Shown here piece by piece: positions 25,776 to 36,500 of a stretch of 64,000 nt of DNA. The stretch spans positions 124,001-188,000 of the forward strand of contig JAQGDQ010000437.1 of the NCBI GenBank assembly GCA_030141605.1, written 5' to 3'. Below the pieces are notes generated by a model that saw nothing but the letters and a program-made list of their open reading frames with translations, did no database searches and had not been told where the DNA came from. Both the position numbers and the translations under genes were made by a program. The DNA is from Tubiluchus corallicola (Eukaryota > Priapulida > Priapulimorpha > Priapulimorphida > Tubiluchidae). The number at the start of each line of letters is the position of its first letter. Position 1 is the stretch's first letter.

Positions 25776-26330
25776 GGAGGTATAAATTTATCACCGACAC
25801 AAATATATTCACAACGATGAAAAATTCACAAAGTTGAAAATGACATTCATTTACTACACTACGAGCGAGCAAAATTTAACGTCACAACAAGCTCATTCTA
25901 GATTATGCTTTTTTCTCACATATCACACTTAATTCATGGGAATGTATCGGGTGGTGTGGGCAGTGCATCACAACACATTAACAATGTGTAATAACAATAT
26001 TAACAATAACGTGTAAACTATTCGATTATGTTTCCATCACGCACATAATATTATACTTTCATAATTTATTTCTGATTTTAGCTTCTGGTACATTGTTGTT
26101 ATGGCTTTAACTTTAAACATTTTTATTGCAGATAACTATTATGAGATTTGATTGTTAAAATAGTTACATTTCATTAGCAGAATTGAATTTGATGGAATGC
26201 TATCCATCCATCATTTTATAGACAGTTGTATACCGTAGCTTTGTGACAACCATTATTTTGTAATTCTGGTTTGCACGCATAACTGTACAGTAAGTCCTCT
26301 CACTTAACGACTCCCTACTTAGCGATACTG

Positions 26331-26886
26331 TCTACAGCCATATCACGTTGAAAACGCTGGTTCTCGTCTGACCACCGAAGTTAAGCAACGTAGAGCCTGG
26401 TTATTACTTGGATGGGTGACCGCCGAGGAATACCAGGTGCTGTAGGCTTAGGGGATGCCCACACTGTATCTTGACACTAGGCGGAGGAGCTGCACAAGCG
26501 ACCAACGGCTAGAGGGCAGAGGAGGTCAAGTGACCCAACGGCCATGTGTAGAGGAGTAAACCTTCCAAATCAGGAGTGGAGCCCTGAAGGCGGACCAGTG
26601 CAGCATGCTTACTGACTCCGGCAGCTCCTGCAGCCAACCTGGTGCCAAACGTATCGCTCCGCTTTCCTTTGGACTACACCAGGGAGGAAGAGAGGGGTTC
26701 CTGCGGTCTGGGCAACACCAGGATCTCCATACAGCTTGCCCAGGCATGCGCCCTGAAGAGGCCACTTCAGTAGTTCAAGGATCGGATTGCTCAGCCACAG
26801 TCGACGCTGCAGCTCCATCAATGTGATCAATAACTGACTCTCTTGGCGCACATTCCATTGTCTTCCGAGAGAGAAGGATGCCAACC
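26331..26886 (+). mobile_element. 5S rRNA-derived SINE, copy 2
   Basis: Same structure as the copy at 11349, with the 5S head TCTACAGCCATATCACGTTG and the shared body. The tail stops at GGATGCCAACC. It lies between the left end of a TA-flanked TIR element and the TMEM230-like exon. Confidence 0.88.
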
Positions 26887-26943
26887 AATAATTTTGGACG
26901 GCTTCTATCCCATTCATTTTGCTAATTTACATTTCTATTACAG

Positions 26944-27066
26944 TATGAGAAGCCACCATCCAGGATCCCGTACAAAGCCATAACTCTTGCAGTTATTTTG
27001 TTTTTAATGGGTTGTATTCTCATCATCATCGGTGCCTTACTTCTCACGGGTTACATTGATGCAAAA
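26944..27066 (+). CDS. TMEM230-like exon (two-pass membrane protein fragment)
   Basis: Acceptor TTTCTATTACAG, donor GTGAGT, 41 codons, no stop. Reads [20 protein letters not shown] then [21 protein letters not shown]. This matches the middle coding exon of TMEM230 (PP-IPYKAI-LA--LFL-G---IIIG-LLL-GYI), including the first membrane helix. TMEM230 acts in vesicle trafficking. I could not find the N-terminal exon or the second-helix/C-terminal exon anywhere nearby; downstream 1.3 kb leads into CCDC174 on the other strand. So this is an isolated exon: either a captured or degenerate copy, or a gene whose other exons I failed to recognise. Confidence 0.75.
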
Positions 27067-27923
27067 GTGAGTATGGCAGATGCTTCGGCTAATCATTTGA
27101 CACCGTTCTTTTGCTTAGCATCGCATGCTTCACTTTAACGACACTTTTTTGCCTTACCTTAAACACTAATTTACTGCATTTGTACTCAATCAAGAAGCCA
27201 GCCACTTAACCCAGATCACGGTAGCACAACTAAACTGACAGCAGACAATCAGCTATACCCAGGCCACCATGATTCACTGCTCTTCCAGGCTTAGATAAAA
27301 TCCATGATAAAACGCAAGAGCTTCAGCTGATAAAACTCCCTCCTGTTACACAGTTAATTGCTCATTTACAATTCGGTTTTCCTCAGTTCAAACTGGTAAT
27401 ATTAGTAATATTTTAATCAAAGAAACGCTTTAGAACTATAAGCAATAAACCTTATAAGGTGTTTAATTTATGAGCCAAATGTTATTGATTTTTCTCCTGC
27501 AATATAACCGAACCTTTTAACATAGCCACGCTCAGTGATTTTTGTCCACTGCAATCAAGTGAATGTTTTTGCATTGCGAAGCACTACTGATTTTTGCACC
27601 TGGAACACGACTGAATGGTTTTACATGGAAAACAGTGTTTCGTTTAGCAACGTTTCACTTAACACGTTTTGCTGGAATGCATTGGCATCGTTAAGCGAGG
27701 ACTTACTGTATAGTATTGTCTAATAGTAATGTTACAATGGTCTGTGTAATGTTACAATGGTATGTGTAACATTATTGTGATTTGTGACCACGAGATTGCC
27801 AATTTGAGCAAGAAGTCCGTTTATCAGCACACTGTGTTGATTTTGTAAATAAATTCATCAGGTAGTCATCGTCTTACGACCTAACCGACTTACGAATGTT
27901 CCACTTTATAACCCACGTAAGAC

Positions 27924-27929
27924 TTTATT
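27924..27929 (-). promoter_or_regulatory. Candidate poly(A) signal for the long CCDC174 isoform
   Basis: AATAAA on the minus strand, about 410 bp after the stop at 28339. Confidence 0.35.
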
Positions 27930-28338
27930 GATTAACTAAAGGAAATCAAATTTAACTCGTACTTCTTTTGATTTTTTAAACAAATTAACTTTATATTGTT
28001 ATCTGTTTCAGAAAATTCATCATAGGTGGTGCTACCATAGTTAGAGCACACACATACACACACAATCTCTCGTGCGTAAGAGTGCACCATTTGAATTACG
28101 TTGAATATACGGGGCCGACTTGTACCCCTATTTGTCTTACGATCGATCTGCAGGAACCGAATGTGGCCAGAAATCAACGACTACCTGTATCATTAAAACG
28201 TCCCTACCAGTAAATGTTTGACGATTCTTGAAAGTCAGGTTTTGAATCCCGGTTGAAAATTATGAGCAAAATGGTAGGAAAGCCGAGTGACAGATATTGA
28301 GGATATAGAAGAACTTTGAAGCACCGATCGTGCAGAAA

Positions 28339-30563
28339 TCATTTACGGCGATTCCTTGGCGCTGCTTGCGGCGGCGACGTCTGATTCGACACCGCCTGGC
28401 GATACTCTTCTAAAATATTCTGCACACGCTCCATTATGGCGGGGTCATTATCGGGCTGGGGTTTGGGCGCCGTATTCGTGTTGCGACGGGGCTGAGGGGA
28501 CCCTGATTGCGGGACCGAATTTGGGCGCATTGGGGGCGAGGGATACGGCTTTTTACTGCCCAGTGGCTGAGTAGGTGGCGCCGAACTCGACGCACCCGGA
28601 TGACTGACATTCGGTGCGGGTTTGTGCGCAATCAACGTGATTTGTTGGGGGACAATGAGAGGAGATGTTGGCTTGGTGAGTACTATAGTTGTGGGGGGCG
28701 GGTGCACAGAAACGAATGTCGGTGGGCTGGGCACTGCCTGCACATTTTGCACTGGCACTGTGCTGCTAATGAAAGTAACGGTTTGTACTGGCGGATTTGT
28801 GGTCGTCTGATACTCTTGTAGGGTATCATTAATCTCCGACTGCTCGGTAAGGTGCTCCTCTTTTACCGATCCGGCTGCCAGGCTGGGCAGTACTGCCGAT
28901 AGCGTTTGCGATGAGTTGAGCACGTGACTCATGCCGGGCAGCGGCGAATCTACCGAAAACAAGTTTGAACACGTTGTGGCGGCGGGTGTCGCCGCTTTAT
29001 GCTCTATGATGACCTTTGGCTGCGTTTGCACAGACTCCACCGTCTGATTGGCCAGTTCTTCTTCCAACGACTCATCCGCTCCAATCACCATACTGTTCGA
29101 CGGTTGCCTAGCCGAGAACAGGGAAGAGAAGCTTGGCAGTTTCGTGCCCTGGAGCAGCGACACGGACACTGGCGGGTTCGCCTGCTGCGAGCTGGCAATC
29201 ACAGAATTTGCACTTATCGTGCTGTTGACCACGTCCAGCTGACTGGCCGTATATGGAGAGGGTGGTGGAGGCATCATTATCGTATACGGTGTCATGGCAA
29301 AAGGCCACTGACTGCTAACCACAGGATAGGGTACGCTGAGGCGCATCTGCATCTGGCCCGACCAGTCCGGGTGTGGACTGGTCAGCACGGAAGTGCTCGC
29401 GTCTAGTAGATCGGCCTCGGAATGGGCAGTGCTGATAGCCTCCTTCGCCAGCTCGCTGGAGACCACATGGGGAGCAAGATCAATGTTAACAGCAGATATT
29501 TCAGTTGTCGGTGAGGACATGTCTCTGTTCAAGAGATGAGAATCATCCGCGTCCGCTGCTGCTTCTTTTGCGCTGTCCCGATCACTCGAAATCTGCGACT
29601 CTTGTTCTGACGTGCTGCTGGGATATGCCGCTGATTGGTTGACTAAGTCGTCTAAGCCGTCCGTAGAGGTAGGAAAAGAAACCGAATTTTGCAAGGTAAT
29701 GTCTGGCGGCAACGGTTTGACAAATGTTTGTCCGTTCTCTTGAAGGTCGGCAGCCACGCTGCTCGACACGGTGTCACTCGAGGGCAAGTGATGCAGAGGT
29801 CTCGTTGCCGGTTCGGGAAGTGAAACGGAAAGTTTATCTCCGTCGCCGTCGACCTTTCCCGCCTTCTTGCTTTCCTTCTCTTTCTCGCCACTGGCAAGCA
29901 GCCTTGATGGCGCCGCCGTACGCGTGTACGGATACGTTGCAACTTCGGGATATGGATACGGTCTCGGAGGAGGCATTTCCTTAAAGGGGACTTCTATTTT
30001 CGGTAACGAAGCCATCTGCGGGAGTGGGCGACTATGTACATCTATGAAGCACGGAGCGTTACGTAAAATGTTGTTAACTTTTGCTTCGTGTGTTTGTGAA
30101 GGGTCGTAATTACTTTCATTTGCTGATGTGGTGTTATTATTATTACAGTTTACGTCTGCAATCATTGCGTCTAATTCGTCCTTGTCGTCTGTCCTTAAAT
30201 CTTGTGAGTGATCGTTTACATACTTTGAGTTGGATAAGTTATTAGAAGAACCGTTCAACTTTGCCGTGCACGACTGTGACACTATCCCTACTTGCTCGCT
30301 CTGTGTGTTACTATTTGATGGTTCGTTTGTGTAAGTGTACATATCAGCTTGACTTTCACCGCATTCCCAGTTGCCCTCGCTGCCCACCAGTCTTTGTTTT
30401 TTCCACGGAACGTGACCGGGCAAAGCGTTTTTCTTCTGCCGAGCCCGCTTCTTTTTCCCCGGCTGCTCCGGGTCGCTGTACGACGACGGGGGAGCGAATT
30501 CGTCCGGCCGTTCCATTCTCTGCTTCTCCTCCCACTCTGCTTGCGTCAATTCTCTCACTCCCA
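28339..30563 (-). CDS. CCDC174: CCDC174 giant terminal exon (11)
   Basis: Acceptor GCTGTTGCAG, ~741 codons to TAA. Opens GVRELTQAEWEEKQRMERPD then EFAPPSSYSD (family motif DPEFAPPSDY), followed by a basic nuclear-signal-like stretch KKRARQKK...PWKKQR and ~650 residues of Ser/Thr/Pro/Gln-rich, probably disordered sequence. It ends with a helical IMERVQNILEEYRQAVS, in the place of the human LDDMISYYKQ end. Base composition is more GC-rich than its surroundings, as expected for long coding sequence. Antisense frames here are shadows. Confidence 0.85.
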
Positions 30564-33500
30564 CTGCAACAGCAAACAGAAAACGAACCGTTCAGCTGCG
30601 TCGTGTGAACATACCTTTATTTTTACGTACACAGACTACTTTCCAACAATTAACTGTACAGATTGGATGGTGGCGGCGCAAACTGTCGGGGTCTTTCCGA
30701 GCGTTTTTTCTCTATCCACTCATCCTGGGTCATTTGCCGATGTGGAGCTGCAAGCAAACGAACACCAATGTGCAACGACAACACCAACATGCTAAGTAAA
30801 TAAATAAATAAAAGAAATAAACAACTAGAAAAAAAAACAGTGCTATAACTACTGGCTAACAAACATGCATCGATGTACTAAACATGTAACGTACGATAAA
30901 CTATAAATGCGTACCTAATAAACTATCTTTAAAGCAAATCTGGACCCAATTTTGAACTGTAGGTCAAAACAACCTACTCCTTAAAATATTGAAAGGACAA
31001 ATTTCAAAAATGACGTGTGAAAAATCACAAATTTCTGTGTGAATTGGCAAAAGCTACAATCATTTCAATGCACATTTTACCAATTTTTCCAGAATTAATG
31101 AAGACAAATTTATGTATTTAGAAAGTTTTGGCTTCATGATGCACGCGCCGTAAAGAAGCCAGTGTGAGTTAATTTACGTATTAATTTAGGAACTGGTTCG
31201 AGGAGTTAACCTCGTTAAAATAGTACGTTACTGCGCTTTCGAAAAAAGAATAAATTTAGCGTTTTGACAGAAGAAAAAGTTCTCGTTTTTTGTTTACTGT
31301 CATCGCAAAAGTCACCATGACAAGTAATCATAACAGACTACATTTTTAAAGGAAAAGCTAACACATTCTCATACTGTAGCTTTAAGCAACCTAATCCATA
31401 AAATACTGAAAAGGAACGCATTGTTTTTTAAGAATGCTTTACCTGAAAGAATTATTACCACACAAACACAATTTCACGTTCGTGCCACTATGCTTCGCTG
31501 TGACATGCATTTCGCCGTTTGCTAGCTAGATGGGCATTTCGGAAACGCCTTGCACAAAGAGCAGGTGCTGTCACTTCTCAATTCAGATGTGTCTGACGAA
31601 CTACACACGTCCGATGGCTCATGCATGAGCACAGCGATAAATTCGAAATTTGAATTTTCATCTTTAAACTTTCCTAGTGTTACTATAACACACTGTATCT
31701 CTAGTAGACAGGATGATTTTTCATATACTACCCCATTTTCAAGTCCGATAAAAGGTAGATACCTTTGTGCATTTTAGCACAATACCAAAAGTGTGCCTGA
31801 TAATTAATTAAGATTAAAAACTCATTTAATGGCTGGCAAGCTCAACTAGTGATAACATCACAAATTAACATAATGTTCAACAGCAAAAATATCCCACGAG
31901 CGTGTTGCACGTGTTTGCAAAAGCAAAAATTGAAGTACAGTGTTACTGTAAAGTATTCAGTGTGTTGTACTAAAACTAGACAAGTTTTAAGATAGAAAGT
32001 CAAATTTCAAATTTACCGCTGTACTCACACGAGTTGTCGAACGTGTGCAGTTCATCACAAACTAACACATCTGAACTGAGAGGTACAGTACCTGTTTTTG
32101 TGGAATGCGTTTCCGAAATGCTAGACTAGTGAATGGCGAACTAGACTTCGTCCAACTAGTGAATGGCAAAATGCATGTAACAGCGAAGAACTAGTGGTGC
32201 GAAATTCAATATTTTAAAGAGCAGATTGTTTTGATCGGCAGTTTAAGATTGGCTCCGGTTTTGCTTTAAGTTCGGCATCGTGATTTAATGAATCCCAGAA
32301 ATATCAATGCTGTATTTCAACATTTTCATATTTTCCATCTTTCAATCTTGGTATGAAAATTGAATCAATTGTGGGTTAAGGCCATGACTGACACAAACAT
32401 CTAATTGACCCGGGGCTGATGGCATTTCACATGCAAAGAGTTCAAGTGCCGATATACATTGAAAGTCTATTGGAGATCATTTATTGGTCATCCTTTGAGC
32501 TTTTAAATTGGAGCATTGGTGGTTTAGAGTATCTAGAGCAGGGGTGTGCAAATTATCTGATTAACGGGGTCACATTAGACTTTCCCGCAATTCCTGTGGG
32601 CCACAGGCAGTTTGATCAAGGAGCCAAGTACAGAAAGGCCTAATAACGATTTTTTTTGCATCCGACCTGCGTACATCATTACTACTGCACTCAAGAAACT
32701 ATTTTAGAAGTTATTAAAATTTATATTACAAACCATATATTTCTACTTTCAGGACAGATAGTGGTAATTTCATTACAATGTATATTAGTAATGTGTATCA
32801 CACAGTCTGTGTAGTACAGTGTTATTAAGCTACAACCGTCTTGTAAGGGTTAATGGCATCCGATCTAGTAGAAAAAACTACCCACACTATCTTTGGGATT
32901 GTGGCATGGACTTCAGCTGGATACACTCAATCGCACGGGCCTCACTTTCATTAGGTTGACAAATCTCTTCGCGGGCCGCACAAATTCTCTCGGCGGGCCA
33001 CAATTTGCACACCCCTGATCTAGAGGGTGCCCCTAATAGTACCTCCAAATCAATTTCGATCACATTTTTTGGGTTCATCGGTGAAACTTTGATCCTCGTT
33101 ACCTGAAGGATCTTTACTCTTTACTACATAAAGACCATTGGCTCTAAATAATAAATCTGATCATGGAGATCACATATTTGTCATTTTTAAAGGACAGCAA
33201 AATGGCCAACCAAAGTACGCCTCAGAAAATTCGCAATAAAAATTATATCGCCCAAGTATACTCTTAAGCGAATAATCACGTTTTCGATTTTACTCAAATT
33301 TTTGTAAAATATTTCAACTGCTGCAGTAAATGTTGGCACAGACATGTTTCATTTAGTCCGCCAAAATGAAAAGCCAGCACGTGACTGATCACGTGGCATG
33401 ACGTCACTCGAACACAGTCGCAGTGAGTTCTGAGCACGTGTACTATAAAGATTTGTGTTGTCTTTCTGTAACGCCATCTAATATGGCGCCGCCGTGACAG

Positions 33501-36500
33501 TCTCGCGGGATTATTTAAAATGAAAACAAACAGGAAATTCTTTTTAACGTGAGTATGATAAACGGTTAAGATTACCTCTAGCCGTTATGATTCTTTAGCG
33601 AAAATTTTCTGAGACTTGTTTTAACTAGGCCTTTTCTTGTTCTTTAATGGAGACCTGTCAATCTATGTTATTTTTTCATCACTTTTCTTTATTTTGGAGA
33701 ATATATACTTATACACGTCAAATTTGCTAAATGGTACTGCGCCACACATTCTGTTTCACCTATGCTGTTTCAATCTCTCTCATGTCTGTTTAGTCATAAT
33801 AATTCTATGAGTATTTCTTATGCTGAGATATATAAAACTCTTCAAGAAAATTTTTATCAAAACGCATCTAACAAATTGGTACTGAATTCGTTTGTCAAAT
33901 TAATATTGTGTGTGTACTTAATAGAAACTTAGTAGTACTTATCTAGTACATATTTAGTAATTCTGCTTAATTCTTAGGTATACAGTAAACGCTAAACGCT
34001 TAAGATTGCCTCCATAAGATTGACCATTATAATTCTTTAGCGAAAATTTTGTGAAACTTGCTTTAACTAGGCCGTTTCTTGACCTTTACATTTAGAGATT
34101 GGTGGATTATGAAGGGGGCGCCACTAACGTACCCCAATATCACACTTTCAGTACACGAATAATAATAACAACGTAGTATTCAGTACAAAAATACAAACTT
34201 CTATCAGTTCCGCAATTCAAGAGTTGGTCGGTTAGCGAACGCAAAATTGGAAGAGTAAAAACGAGAAAAAACCGAAAGGAATGACTGAAAGGGTGCCTGA
34301 AGTTACGACATAAAATCCTACCACCCCTCCGTGTATGGTCCACGACCGGCGAATGAAACACGTCCATTTATTCACAATCTACCAATGACAGTCGTGAAAT
34401 ATGGACATAATTCTTTAGCCAAATCACGGATGTCAGAAACAGGTTTGTGTGCAAGGTGCAAAGTCTACAATCTAAACAACAACAACAACAAGAGAAATAA
34501 ATGCGACCACTGCGCATGCAAACCGTGCAAGTTTGTACCTTTTCCCAGGTCCCACTCTCGTATGGGAGGCGGTCGAGTCGCACTCGGTACGCCCAACTGC
34601 GCAGCTTCCGCTTCCGGTTGCTTAACGACTTCCCCTTCTTCAAGCTCCTCTTCAGGCCGAACGTCGGCATCTGGGAAAAAAAATCATTTTTCACTTTTTA
34701 ACGCAATAGTGAATACTCATCAGTCCAGACATTGAGGTAATGATTACAGTAAACTGTGTAATTCATACATCTGGGGACCTGCAAATATGTTTGAGTTACG
34801 GGTACGAGTTAGACAATGTTCGTTTATGAAAACCAATGCAAAATTGGTCCTTGAAATGCAATAACCACAGAGGTTATGCTAGGTGCGAGCACATGTCTTT
34901 AGGTTGTACTGAAGCATATAGCTAAGCAGCGGCCGACCAGCTAAGTGGCACGTGGCATTTGTTAGTGTATGTAGTTTGTACTAGAGAGAAAAGAATTATG
35001 TAATAAATGTGAAAAAGGAAAAGTTAGGTAGGTCAGTAAGAACAGGATAGCGCTAAAAAACAGTTTGGAGAAAGAGGGTCATGGGAGCAGCTTCACACAT
35101 CATAGTTTTAGTTTTTTGAGAGGTGATTATATTTTCATTTTTGCAGAAGTGTAATTAATAATTATAAAATGGTTTGTGTTAATGGAGAGAAATTTTGCAT
35201 ACGTATAGTTATAATATTTTGCAAAGAATATGTTATGAAAGGAGTAAGGAAGACAAATACAAATACAGGTTTTGGAGCCATCAGGAGGAGACTTGACAGT
35301 CGAATTTCGGCTGCTAACTCCTCTACAAGAAAGGAAGATAGAGTCACTCAGCCACATCGAATAATACACTAGTAACACTACAGCCTACGAAAATAATAAA
35401 CTGATTGTTTAGTCAAACATGAAACAACATTTTTTTAAAAATAATCCAAAATAGAATGACTGGTTCACCTCTAGTGTAGTTTGAGCAGCGTGGTTAATAA
35501 AACTTGACAATAATATTGCGATCCACATTAAACCACGTTTGTTAAGCCATGTTGTGTTCAGTGTTCTACTAAGGTAAGACACGAAATCTTAGCATTTTTC
35601 CTGAAACTAGCAGTTAAAAACGTAATGTGGTGCACACTTTCGCGTAGGATTTCTCGCTAGGAAGGTTGTTCGAGATAGGCAGGGCAATTTCAATTAGGTT
35701 CTTACAAATTGTACCGGAAATTAGGTTAGAGTTACGCGATGAAAAACTGCTCTCACTAAGCAGCGATTACATTATATTCGACAGTTTCTGTAGGTTTCTG
35801 CTCCTCACACAATGGATATTCATGCAAACTTATACATGAAATGCATTTGTTTACTTTAGACAAATTAAAAATCGATTTTTGATGAATAAATTGAAAAAAA
35901 AGTTTTCAGTAACTGCAGTGTTTGCACTGTGACAATGTACAGTATCACTTGTGTGAAATCAGCTAATGTAGAAAATTTCAACTATCTAGGCCCTACACCC
36001 TAGTACACTTTGGCCTCAAGTTTAATCTACTTTTAAGGAGAAATTCCTGTTAAAAGATGAACCGATTTTAATTTATGCTTGACTGATTGGTTGGCTTTTC
36101 CTGGATTTCTGTACAGCAGATGGTTTTATTAGGCTGTAGCAAGTAGGCAATCAATAAATTTCTGTGTATGATCTAACTAAGCCAGACTAGGCCAGACTAA
36201 GCTACTCAATAGGCTAAGTTGGAGAGCCCGAAAAGGATGTGTTTTTTCTTAATTTTATCCAATTAAATCACATATAGATGCTTAAAGAAATAACGTTATT
36301 GGATAGCCTATATTATCTTGAATTTGTAATCATTTAGTCGTGTCTGTGCTCATACAGCAGCAGAAAAGTCGCAGGTCTTACAAGACCTATCTTGCCGTCC
36401 AGAAGTAGTTAAACGAGAAATAACAAGCGCTTCTTACCTTCTTCGATGCCCTTTAATTTCTTTCGCTCTTTAACTTTCTGTAGCCGGGCTTGAATGTTGG

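Larger units (their letters stand above)
26288..27708. mobile_element. Putative TA-flanked TIR transposon (Tigger/pogo-like ends) enclosing a SINE and a gene exon
   Basis: Left end CAGTAAGTCCTCTCACTTAA (26288) and right end TTAAGCGAGGACTTACTG (to 27708) are inverted copies apart from a 2-bp indel, each bordered by TA. The right ~200 bp carry CACTTAACACG and GTTAAGCG-type motifs common in Tigger-like elements. No transposase is visible. Inside lie 5S SINE copy 2 and the TMEM230-like exon. Alternative: two separate element ends flanking a real gene piece. Confidence 0.5.

Noticed and set aside
28356-30109. Several plus-strand open frames opposite the giant CCDC174 exon
   Set aside because: Antisense shadows of GC-richer coding sequence.
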